From positions 248,001-312,000 of the forward strand of contig JAFABB010000024.1 in assembly GCA_023426245.1 (NCBI GenBank): a DNA stretch of 64,000 nt. Direction: 5' to 3'. Shown here one piece after another: positions 17,700-26,024 of this stretch. The notes beneath the pieces are model-generated. The model was not told the origin of the DNA, made no database searches, and worked only from the letters and a program-made list of their open reading frames with translations. Origin of the DNA: Bacillota bacterium. GTDB taxonomy: Bacteria > Bacillota > UBA4882 > UBA8346. The stretch's first letter is position 1, and each line of letters begins with the position of its first letter. A program made the position numbers and the translations under genes.

Positions 17700-20375
17700 T
17701 TACTTTGAATACTTTCCAAAATCCTTATCGTCAAGAATTATAGTTGATTTCGCCACTTTTAAAGGCTTATATAGCTCTTTCCGGGCCGGGTTGCCGGATT
17801 TGAAGTTGGCTGCTGTTTCTTCCATCCATTGGATAGCATCCTGGCTTGAATTGGCATTTGGCTGTTCCTGCTGATTCCCTCGGAATTTGAACTTACGGAT
17901 CATTTCCTTTAATACCTGGGCCTGGCTGGACAACTGCTCACTTGAAGCCGCACTTTGTTCAGCGGTTGCCGTATTGGTCTGAGTTACCTGCGAGACCTGC
18001 TCGATCCCCTGACTTACCTGAGCAATTCCAGTGGCTTGTTCATTGGACGCTACCGCGATATCTCCCACCAATGTCGTTACCCGGTTAACACTTTCCACAA
18101 TGTTTTGCAATGCATCCGCGGTTTCATTGGCAATCTGGGTACCCGATTCCACTTTTTTGACCGAACCTTCGATTAGCGCAGTCGTTTCTTTGGCCGCATT
18201 GGCGCTTCGTCCCGCCAAATTTCTGACTTCCTCGGCTACTACGGCAAAACCTTTCCCTTGCTGTCCGGCACGGGCAGCTTCAATTGCCGCGTTCAATGCC
18301 AACAAATTGGTCTGAAAGGCGATCTCGTCGATCACTTTGATAATCTTGGAGATATTATCCGAGGATTCATTAATCTCCAACATCGCTTTTAACATTTCTT
18401 TCATTTGATCATTTCCCTGAACGGCTTGTTCTTTGGCTACTAATGCCAGCTCGCTGACTTGATTGGCGTTTATAGCATTCTGCTTTGTCTGTGCGCCTAT
18501 CTCAGTAATTGTTGCCGTGATCTCTTCAACAGAACTTGCTTGTTCCGAAGAACCTTGGGATAAAACCATACTGGAATTCGATACATACCTGGCTCCGGAT
18601 GCGACCTGTTCCGCAGCATTGTTGATTTCGCCTATAATATGATTCAATGTTGTGATAATTTGATTGATGGATTCTTTGATCGGTGTGAAGTCCCCTAAAT
18701 ATTCCGCGGTAATTTCGATGTCCAAATTCCCGTGGGACATCTCCGTCAGTACACTAGAGATTTCCCCAATATAATTCAGCAATGTATGAATTGTAGTATT
18801 CAGCGCATTCTTAATCTCGGCATGATCACCCTTGTAATTGCCCTGAACACTTACCTTCAAGTTCCCATGGGCTATTTGTTGCAAAACCTCTGAAGATTCC
18901 TTAATCGGCTCAATGACTGCATCCAATGTGCGATTGATTCCCTCGACAATTTGACCGAATTCCCCGCCGTGTTTGGTTGCATCCGCGCGGCTGGCCAAAT
19001 TTCCTTCTACTGCTGAAGTGATCAATCCATTAATATCGGTAATTAAACTATTCATAGCTTCTTTGACTTGGGACAAGCTTTCGTAAATCCTGACAAAATT
19101 TTCACGCTCGGATACGCTATATTCATCCGCTTCTGCCACCGCCATATCAAAGTCGAATTTACCTGTAGCCAAACCCTTCAAATTCTTAGCTAACCGCTCT
19201 ACTTCCGAATTCTGATAATACCGGGTTCTTGTCTGGGCAGTAATATCCTGAACAATTTCGATATGACCCACCTTTTCGCCCTTGGAATTCAAAATATACG
19301 AGGAATTAACCTGAAAATTACCGCCCCTTTGATCGAAATGAGTTTGGGGTATATTCCGTTTCAAGCATTGGATACCACAATTCTCTGTTTTGCAGATTTC
19401 CGAATTCCAATTGCTGCATGACCTGCCAAGCATTTCTTTCCGTTTGACACCAAGAAAATCTTCCACTTTCTTATTAATAAAGGTCCAGTTCATGTCCATA
19501 TCGGTAACGGAAAGCGGAACCGGCACCGCATCCAGCAAAGCTTCATACCAGAAGACCCTTTCCACAAGCTTACCAAAGGATTGCATCATCCGGCCCAATT
19601 CATCATTGCCGACATTGGGATTAATCGTCACGTTCATATCGCCGTCAGCCAGTCTCTCAGCTACGGTAGCCAATTGTTTCAATGGTTTGATAGTTGCACT
19701 AATAAAAATGATTCCTAAAGTTACTACCAATATTAAGGTGAATAAACCAATGAGCATTATTGAAAACACTGTGTTATTCATTAGTTTTATTCCAGCCGAG
19801 ATTGCATTCTGATTTCCGGCATCCAAGCGCTCACCAATCGTGTTTAATTGTTCACGGGCAACATCAAATTCCGTATTGCCCCTTATTGTTTTTTCTCTTT
19901 CTTGAACAACTTCATTTGCAACTTCAACCCATTTTTGAAAAGCAGCATAAAAATCCGAGAAATGCTCGAAAATAGCTTTATGCTCTCTTGCATCTTTTCC
20001 TGCATATTGAATCCACAGGCTTTGATGTTGCTTCATCAAATTTTCCGCTAGGCTTGCCCTGTCTCTGGCCTGGATTATATTCTCGTTATAAACCTTAATC
20101 AAGTCGTTATAATCCGAACCGGAAATATTTACAGAATTATTTTGGGCCACGATTTCTTGAAGAGCGGTTAATGCTTGATACATATCCCTATCAGCATTTA
20201 AAATCAGCGAAGAACTTGCAAATCCTTCTTTTTGAATAATCTTGATCGAAGTTATCATTCCCCTGATCATAAATACCACAATTGTAGTGATAATAAAAAT
20301 GACCAATAGCGGAATCCCCAGATTCAGCCACAACTTAGTACGCACATTTAAATTCATTTTCATTCTTTTCACCAT
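17700..20375 (-). CDS. methyl-accepting chemotaxis protein with PAS domain and Cys cluster
   Basis: An 891-residue receptor: membrane segment 1 (residues 19-38), extracytoplasmic four-helix sensor (40-200), membrane segment 2 (203-226), HAMP, a PAS domain (about 275-375), further HAMP-like units (400-600), and a kinase-control module with the hairpin tip 'IDEIAFQTNLLALNAAIEAA'. The PAS domain contains Cys320, Cys328, Cys333 and Cys337, a C-x7-C-x4-C-x3-C arrangement that could bind a metal or Fe-S cluster. The membrane topology allows outside sensing, the PAS domain adds a cytoplasmic, perhaps redox, input. An in-frame ATG at 20363 is better spaced from GGATGGTG than the ATG at 20375. Confidence 0.95.
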   Translation of the reverse strand: MVKRMKMNLNVRTKLWLNLGIPLLVIFIITTIVVFMIRGMITSIKIIQKEGFASSSLILNADRDMYQALTALQEIVAQNNSVNISGSDYNDLIKVYNENIIQARDRASLAENLMKQHQSLWIQYAGKDAREHKAIFEHFSDFYAAFQKWVEVANEVVQEREKTIRGNTEFDVAREQLNTIGERLDAGNQNAISAGIKLMNNTVFSIMLIGLFTLILVVTLGIIFISATIKPLKQLATVAERLADGDMNVTINPNVGNDELGRMMQSFGKLVERVFWYEALLDAVPVPLSVTDMDMNWTFINKKVEDFLGVKRKEMLGRSCSNWNSEICKTENCGIQCLKRNIPQTHFDQRGGNFQVNSSYILNSKGEKVGHIEIVQDITAQTRTRYYQNSEVERLAKNLKGLATGKFDFDMAVAEADEYSVSERENFVRIYESLSQVKEAMNSLITDINGLITSAVEGNLASRADATKHGGEFGQIVEGINRTLDAVIEPIKESSEVLQQIAHGNLKVSVQGNYKGDHAEIKNALNTTIHTLLNYIGEISSVLTEMSHGNLDIEITAEYLGDFTPIKESINQIITTLNHIIGEINNAAEQVASGARYVSNSSMVLSQGSSEQASSVEEITATITEIGAQTKQNAINANQVSELALVAKEQAVQGNDQMKEMLKAMLEINESSDNISKIIKVIDEIAFQTNLLALNAAIEAARAGQQGKGFAVVAEEVRNLAGRSANAAKETTALIEGSVKKVESGTQIANETADALQNIVESVNRVTTLVGDIAVASNEQATGIAQVSQGIEQVSQVTQTNTATAEQSAASSEQLSSQAQVLKEMIRKFKFRGNQQEQPNANSSQDAIQWMEETAANFKSGNPARKELYKPLKVAKSTIILDDKDFGKYSK

Positions 20376-20413
20376 CCTTGACGATTTGCACTACAATCCT
20401 TTAAGCGGTTCAA

Positions 20414-20902
20414 TTATGGATTCGCTATGGAATTTACCTCTGTTTCATAAATTACTTTTTCGCAATCCAGAATCAATTTCACATCTTCGCCGACTTTCCC
20501 AATGGCTTTAATATATTGGGCCTGATAGCCATTTATCTCAGTTGGCGGTGGAACGATTTCCTCATCGGGTATATAGATAACCTCAAATACTTGATCAACG
20601 ATAAATCCAATGGTATGTTCAGTAATGTCCACGATAACGACACAAGTACGGTCGGTATATTCTTTGGGTTCCTTTTTAAACCTTAATCTTACATCGATTA
20701 CTGGAATTATTTTGCCACGCAAATTGATAATACCCTTCACAAAAACCGGCATTTCAGGTATTTCGGTTATGGTTTGAATTTGAATAATTTCACTGACATA
20801 TTTGATTTCCAAAGCAAAGATTTCTTTGCCGAGATGAAAGGTTAAATATTTACCATACTGGGTGTCTTCTTCCAATAGTATGTCTTTTAATTGATCTTCC
20901 AT
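20414..20902 (-). CDS. cheW: CheW coupling protein
   Basis: A 162-residue CheW-domain protein that links the receptor to CheA. Recognisable features are 'YLTFHLGKEIFALEIKYVSEI' in two strands, 'PEMPVFVKGIINLRGKIIPVID' split over the central hairpin, and 'TIGFIVDQVFEVI'. The start is ATG at 20902, nine bases after GGGGGG; the frame is open further upstream to 20983 but would overlap cheA without a ribosome site. Located between cheA and the receptor gene. Confidence 0.94.
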   Translation of the reverse strand: MEDQLKDILLEEDTQYGKYLTFHLGKEIFALEIKYVSEIIQIQTITEIPEMPVFVKGIINLRGKIIPVIDVRLRFKKEPKEYTDRTCVVIVDITEHTIGFIVDQVFEVIYIPDEEIVPPPTEINGYQAQYIKAIGKVGEDVKLILDCEKVIYETEVNSIANP

Positions 20903-20979
20903 CCTAAAATTCCCCCCTGTACACATCTTCCATAAGATCGCGATTAAAAACCTTCGGGAACGGAATAAAAACCTGATCT

Positions 20980-23001
20980 TCAATTCAACATCGCTTCAAC
21001 ATTTAAAACTAAACTGATACTGCCGTCACCAAGTAAGGTGCAACCGCTGATTCCTTTGACATATTCAATATACTTTGGTAAAGGCTTGATAACGACCTGT
21101 TGTTCCCCTAAAATACTGTCTGCAAATAAGCAAAACTGCTTGGATTCATTTTGGATAATCATAACAATACCCTGGGAAACTTGAGTTATGTCCGTTTTGA
21201 CCTTATAAAAGCGGTGAAGCCGGATTATTGGATAACGTTGTTCCCGGATTAAAACAATTTCTTCTCCCTTTTCATCCTTTATAACATCGGCTTCGTTGAC
21301 TTTAAGTGATTCAACAATCGAAGTAATCGGTATCGTGTATTTGGAAACTCCGACACTAATATTCATTCCATTAATAATAGCCAGGGTAAGAGGAATTCGA
21401 AGTGTGATTGTCGTTCCTTTGCCAGGCGCACTATCCACTAAAATACTGCCACGGATCTGTTCAATATTTCTTTTTACAACATCCATTCCGACTCCCCGCC
21501 CCGAATATTCGGTGACAGTCTCATTGGTAGAAAATCCGGGTAGGAAGATAAGAGAAAAAATCTCCTGATCAGTGAATTCATTTTCAGCTTTTGTAACAAG
21601 CTTTTTATTACAAGCCTTTTTTAAAATTTTTTCTCGATCTAAACCGGCGCCGTCATCCTTGATAATGATCCAAACATCGCCGCCCTCATTTTTCGCTTCT
21701 AAAGAAATAAGCCCTTTCTCAGGCTTCCCTTTGGCTACCCGTTCGCTTGGCGATTCGATGCCATGATCCAGCGCGTTGCGGATTAAATGGATCAGCGGGT
21801 CGGAAATATATTCCGAAATACTTTTATCGACTTCGGTTTCTTCGCCGATAACTTCAAAATGGACTTCTTTCCCTAGCTTACGGCTTAAATCTCTCGTTAA
21901 ACGGTGCATCTTTTGAAAAACAGGCGCTAAAGGCACTAACCTCATTGTCATTACTAGGTCTTGTATCTCGTTGGAGATTTTTTGCAGATGCCGGGCGGCC
22001 TTGGAGAAATTATCCAGATGTAACCCATCCAAATCGGGATTGTGGGTTACCTGCGCCTCGGAGATTACCAATTCACCAACTAAATCTAGTAACAGATCAA
22101 GTTTTGCAATACTCATGTTGATAAAGTTCTGCTTGGTTGTTGAATTTATATTTTCCATAGCCATTTCAGCCTCTTGGGCCTTATTGGGCTTAATTTCAGG
22201 TTTTCGGGGCTCTGTTGAATCAATTAGTTCCGGAGATATTGCGGATAATTGAAGATTTTTAACCAACGGAACATGGGAGAAAAATTCTCTGGTCATGTTC
22301 TCGTCCAAGTCAGTACTGAAATAAACTTGAAAACCCTCCCGGTGGATTATCTCTTCGCTCTCCAGGTTATCGATAATGTCTTCCGGAACAAAGCAGACAG
22401 TATCGGCAATCTCCTTTAAATCATTGATAATGGAGAAGGCCCTGATATTCTCCATTTGGCAGTTTTCCTCAAAAAAAATAACGGCCTTAAATTTTTTCTT
22501 TTTATTGCTTTGGCCTAAATTTTCCAAATTCAAACGCGCTTGGGATTTATGAGGGGATTGAATATGATGACGAGTGGGATTGCCAAGAGGAACCAATGGA
22601 TGCAACGGGTCCAAATAGGCCTTAATTTTTTGAATTAAAAGACCGGATTCCCCGTCGGCTTTTTGGCCATTTTCAATTTTAGTTATTTCCTTTTTAATAA
22701 AATCAATCGCCTCGAAAAGAAGATCGCTTAATGCAGCATAATCTGAACATGCCGATTTGGATTCCCGTAAAAAAGCAAAAAGATCTTCCACAGAGTGGGC
22801 CAGTTCGGAAATGTTTTCAAAAAACATCATAGCTGCCGATCCCTTGATGGTATGCATAATCCGGAAAATTTCATCAATCGAAGAAGTAAAACCGCTTGTC
22901 TCTTCACCGTTTAATACCATCTGTTCTAGCTGTTCAATCATTTGCCGGGTTTCAAATATAAATAACCCTAATAAGAAATCCTTTTCCGAATCATCAGGCA
23001 A
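20980..23001 (-). CDS. cheA: CheA histidine kinase
   Basis: About 673 residues. An HPt domain carries the phosphorylated His in 'MHTIKGSAAMM' (residue 50 from this start); a variable middle section of about 150 residues probably holds a P2 domain; then dimerisation helices, an HATPase domain with 'LIRNALDHGIESPSER' (N box), 'DDGAGLDREKI' and 'GRGVGMDVVKRNIEQI', and a C-terminal CheW-like domain. TTG at 23001 has GGAG eight bases upstream; a GTG at 23010 overlaps the site. It passes phosphate to the CheY encoded immediately upstream and to CheB. Confidence 0.95.
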   Translation of the reverse strand: MPDDSEKDFLLGLFIFETRQMIEQLEQMVLNGEETSGFTSSIDEIFRIMHTIKGSAAMMFFENISELAHSVEDLFAFLRESKSACSDYAALSDLLFEAIDFIKKEITKIENGQKADGESGLLIQKIKAYLDPLHPLVPLGNPTRHHIQSPHKSQARLNLENLGQSNKKKKFKAVIFFEENCQMENIRAFSIINDLKEIADTVCFVPEDIIDNLESEEIIHREGFQVYFSTDLDENMTREFFSHVPLVKNLQLSAISPELIDSTEPRKPEIKPNKAQEAEMAMENINSTTKQNFINMSIAKLDLLLDLVGELVISEAQVTHNPDLDGLHLDNFSKAARHLQKISNEIQDLVMTMRLVPLAPVFQKMHRLTRDLSRKLGKEVHFEVIGEETEVDKSISEYISDPLIHLIRNALDHGIESPSERVAKGKPEKGLISLEAKNEGGDVWIIIKDDGAGLDREKILKKACNKKLVTKAENEFTDQEIFSLIFLPGFSTNETVTEYSGRGVGMDVVKRNIEQIRGSILVDSAPGKGTTITLRIPLTLAIINGMNISVGVSKYTIPITSIVESLKVNEADVIKDEKGEEIVLIREQRYPIIRLHRFYKVKTDITQVSQGIVMIIQNESKQFCLFADSILGEQQVVIKPLPKYIEYVKGISGCTLLGDGSISLVLNVEAMLN

Positions 23002-23048
23002 GTTATCCACTCCTTTGGATACAAGCTAGTTGGCAATTAAAAAACTGC

Positions 23049-23408
23049 TTATTTAATACTTTTAGCGAAAGTATCCAGGATCTGGATTTCATTAAATGGT
23101 TTTACAATAAAATTCCTCGCACCCGCCATAATCGCTTCTCGAATCGTTGCTTCCTGCCCCATCGCCGATATGATAACGATATTACTTTTCGGATCCCGTT
23201 TTCTGATTTCCTTCAAGGCGCTTAAGCCATCCATACTCGGCATGGTTATATCCATGGTAACCAAATCCGGCTTTAGTTCAAAATATTTTATAATCGCTTC
23301 TTTTCCGTTTTCAGCTTCTCCAACGACTTGGTACCCATTTTTTTCAACAATCACTTTTAGCTTTGCTCTCATAAAAGCCGCATCATCAGCAATCAACACT
23401 GTTCTCAT
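23049..23408 (-). CDS. cheY: CheY response regulator
   Basis: A 119-residue single receiver domain: acidic pair Asp8-Asp9, phospho-acceptor Asp53 in 'TMDITMPSMDG', the conserved Ser/Thr in 'VIISAMG' and Lys in 'FIVKPFNE'. It has no output domain, as expected for CheY. It is the first gene of the six-gene chemosensory operon. ATG at 23408 has GAGG eight bases before it. No flagellar genes lie nearby, so whether the output is motility or something else cannot be decided from this window. The 400 bases upstream (23409-23813) are AT-rich and hold no visible gene. Confidence 0.92.
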   Translation of the reverse strand: MRTVLIADDAAFMRAKLKVIVEKNGYQVVGEAENGKEAIIKYFELKPDLVTMDITMPSMDGLSALKEIRKRDPKSNIVIISAMGQEATIREAIMAGARNFIVKPFNEIQILDTFAKSIK

Positions 23409-23813
23409 GGTCAACGCCTCTTTTTTTAAGTTTTGGAATGTCCAAATAACAAATGTTTAATTTGAGCAAATAGTAAAGGAATTTACATAATACTTATAAA
23501 TCGTTTTCAGAGCCATGATAAAAACATTGGTCCAAAAGAATACAAATTCTCCTAGAATAAAAAATAAATATATGGTTACTTTTGATATAAATTTACAATT
23601 ATATTAATCCCTAGTCTTTTTATCGGCTTTTTGCGAAATTCTTTAACCGTTTTTTTAAAAAACTATTTTCATTAAACAATATCAATCCAAAACCAATAAA
23701 GAATTTGTAGTTTTGCGTTTTGTTCAACAAGGTAATTAAAAAACCAAACCTAAGGGTACAATGAGTTTGAAAAGGTCAGACGAAGCCGCTATAAAATAAA
23801 CTCCTTTCATATC

Positions 23814-23842
23814 TTGACATCCGGGGATTTTTGTAATAAAGT
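23814..23842 (+). promoter_or_regulatory. promoter of the TPP riboswitch transcript
   Basis: TTGACA (23814-23819) and TAAAGT (23837-23842) with a 17-base spacer, ending 23 bases before the riboswitch. Confidence 0.65.
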
Positions 23843-23865
23843 GAACATAGGTCCTTAATTGAATA

Positions 23866-23978
23866 TTTACTGGGGAGCTGGATCAATCCGGCTGAGAGGG
23901 AACTATATGAATACGCGCAAGCGCGCATTGTTCCGACCCATAAACCTGATCTGGGTAATGCCTGCGAAGGGAGTGAAG
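23866..23978 (+). promoter_or_regulatory. TPP (THI element) riboswitch
   Basis: The conserved thiamine pyrophosphate aptamer is present: GGGGAGC, then CGGCTGAGAGGG (23889-23900), a variable arm, GACCC, ACCTGATCTGGGTAATGCC (23944-23962) and GCGAAGGGA. TTTACT and AGTGAA close the outer stem. It should lower expression of the downstream gene when thiamine pyrophosphate is plentiful. Confidence 0.95.
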
Positions 23979-23988
23979 AGAGTTTCTT

Positions 23989-24023
23989 AAGCTATACGCC
24001 TTTGCTGCGTATAGCTTTTATTA
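23989..24023 (+). terminator. expression-platform terminator of the TPP riboswitch
   Basis: An eleven-base stem, AAGCTATACGC (23989-23999) with GCGTATAGCTT (24007-24017), followed by TTATTATTTTT. Its position directly after the aptamer suggests transcriptional control. Confidence 0.8.
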
Positions 24024-24060
24024 TTTTTCATTTCAAAGTTTGAACTAAAAAAGGAGAATC

Positions 24061-25662
24061 GTGAACATGATTGGAAAAGTGAATGATGATTTCTTTCAGA
24101 AAAACATTCTTACCCATACCGGCCGCGAAGATCGGGATTTGATTATCGGCCCCAGTATGGGAGTGGATTCAGCCATTATTAAAACTCAGGACGGCTATAT
24201 GGCCATTGCCGAGGATCCGATTTTCCCCAGTATGAGCATGACTCCGGATGACTTCGCCTTTCTCACGGTCCATATTGGAGCAAGCGATGTGGCCGTCATG
24301 GGTATCAAGCCGCGGTTCATGACCTATTCACTGCTGCTCCCTCCCGGAACCCCGAAAAACTATATTCAGGCCCTAATTGCAAGTATCAGTCAATATGCCG
24401 CCGAATTGGATGTTTCCATCGCAGGCGGCCATACCGGCTTCTACGGAGCGGTCACCATTCCCACCATCGGCGGCATCACAGTCTGGGGTAGCGGCGCTAC
24501 CTATATCTCACCCAAAAACGCCCGGGAAAATGATAATATCATCATCACTAAAGGTGCGGGCATCGAAGCGGCTGCCCTTCTGGCTTATGAATTCAAAGAA
24601 CCCCTCCTCCGGCATTTTCCGGTAGATACCATTGAACGAGCCATCGCCAGAATGCGGGAAATAACTGTGGTCAAGGACGCTCTGATTGCTGCTCAAAGCA
24701 GCGGTGTTCATGCCATGCACGATGCAACGGAAGGAGGTCTGGTGAGAGGGGTTTGGGAAATCGCCCAGGCTTCGGAAAAGGGAATTCAAATCAACGAGGA
24801 TGATATCTTCATTCCGGAAGATATTCAAAGTATTTGCGGTTATTTTCACCTTAATCCCTGTGAAATCATTAGCGAGGGAACATTGATTCTCACCTGCTCC
24901 CCGGAAAAAACTGCGGAATTATTACTCTCCTATCAGAAGGCCGGAATTGAAGCGAAAGTGATCGGCAAGGTAACTTCCCCCGGGAAAGGCTGTGTATTTG
25001 TTAAAAGCGGCAAAGCTACACCGATAGTTCCTCCCGCAAAAGATGAATTCTGGGAGGTCTTCTTCAATTCCGCTGCGATAATCCATGGTAATGGAAATGC
25101 CAGGCTTCCTGATGAAAAAAACAATTCCAAACTGTGTGAAGATCTTCAAAATACCGTCGACACCTTATGCCAAGCCAATATCCACCAACTGATTCCGGAA
25201 ATCGGAGCCAACCTCGCCTATGCCGCCCCGGAAAGTGAAACTCTTGAGAGTATAGCCGCTGTTCCAGGCCGGATAATCAGGGTCAAAGAACAGTGCCTGC
25301 CCATGGGTAAAGTTGAAATGGGAGCCAGCACTTATATGGGAAGCACCCTGCTGACCGTCAGAAAATATTTTCCCGCTGCCCGCTGCATTATGAATCTGCG
25401 AATCAATGAAACAATCCTCCGGGCCTGCGGTCAGACTGATTTTGGAACGGTAAAAATGCCTGTTCCCAAAGATTATCGCCAGTCTGATGAAGATTTTCAC
25501 CATGATTTGGAGAAAATATTACAAGGTTGCAAGGACCTACCGGATATCGTTGAAATTCCGGATCGCCTGAATTTGGAAAAACTCATTCTGGTTCTGGGAA
25601 CTTCCCTAGAAGAGCTGGCAACGAAAGTTCTACAAATCAATGAAGTTGTCAAAAAGAAATAA
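24061..25662 (+). CDS. PurM/AIR-synthase-superfamily protein fused to a ThiN domain
   Basis: A 533-residue fusion. Residues 1 to about 335 are an AIR-synthase-related (PurM/HypE/ThiL superfamily) unit: 'IGASDVAVMGIKPRF' near 80, 'SIAGGHTGFYG' near 120 and 'MHDATEGGLVRGVWEIA' near 220. Residues from about 365 match the ThiN thiamine-phosphate synthase domain usually found fused to ThiD: 'LIPEIGANLAYAAP', 'AAVPGRIIRV', 'GKVEMGAST', 'MNLRINETIL'. The TPP riboswitch upstream independently places the gene in thiamine metabolism. One idea is synthesis of thiamine phosphate by ThiN with a kinase-like or AIR-linked step in the first half. Start: GTG 24061 or ATG 24067, after AAAGGAG. Confidence 0.88.
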   Translation: MNMIGKVNDDFFQKNILTHTGREDRDLIIGPSMGVDSAIIKTQDGYMAIAEDPIFPSMSMTPDDFAFLTVHIGASDVAVMGIKPRFMTYSLLLPPGTPKNYIQALIASISQYAAELDVSIAGGHTGFYGAVTIPTIGGITVWGSGATYISPKNARENDNIIITKGAGIEAAALLAYEFKEPLLRHFPVDTIERAIARMREITVVKDALIAAQSSGVHAMHDATEGGLVRGVWEIAQASEKGIQINEDDIFIPEDIQSICGYFHLNPCEIISEGTLILTCSPEKTAELLLSYQKAGIEAKVIGKVTSPGKGCVFVKSGKATPIVPPAKDEFWEVFFNSAAIIHGNGNARLPDEKNNSKLCEDLQNTVDTLCQANIHQLIPEIGANLAYAAPESETLESIAAVPGRIIRVKEQCLPMGKVEMGASTYMGSTLLTVRKYFPAARCIMNLRINETILRACGQTDFGTVKMPVPKDYRQSDEDFHHDLEKILQGCKDLPDIVEIPDRLNLEKLILVLGTSLEELATKVLQINEVVKKK

Positions 25663-25704
25663 AAAGCCTTTTATCCATTATTGCACGCTTTCTGAACAAT
25701 ACCA

Positions 25705-25731
25705 GACCCGGTAGCATCATTCTACCGGGTC
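25705..25731. terminator. hairpins in the convergent gap 25663-26024
   Basis: GACCCGGTAG (25705-25714) pairs perfectly with CTACCGGGTC (25722-25731) and probably ends the ThiN fusion transcript, although no long T run follows. Two more stems lie beyond: AGCCCGGT/ACTGGGCT (25898-25918) and AGCCCTG/CAGGGCT (25938-25955). No gene is visible in 25663-26024. Confidence 0.5.
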
Positions 25732-25950
25732 GGTATATAAAATCACCTATTCCCATATCAATCTACGCCGCGGGTTAATTCGTGTTCATCGAACACGCCC
25801 ACACGGCTGGGTGTATTTCAAATCATTCTAAATCCCCTCCAGGGATCGGTCGTTCTTGGAAGTTTTTGATTCTGGAATAGACTTGGAAGCGTTACCGAGC
25901 CCGGTAAAAAACTGGGCTTTAAAATGCTTTTAAACTTAGCCCTGCGGGCA

Positions 25951-25973
25951 GGGCTGTCCCAAAAGTAAATTTT
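25951..25973. repeat. isolated copy of a MITE terminal sequence
   Basis: The 22 bases beginning GGGCTGTCCCAAAAGTAAAT are identical, in reverse orientation, to the right end of the element at 35073-35190. No second end is seen nearby, so this may be a remnant. Confidence 0.5.
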
Positions 25974-26024
25974 CGGCTGGGCGTTGCAACAAAACCCAAA
26001 CTAAAGACTGGCAAATTAAAGTGT

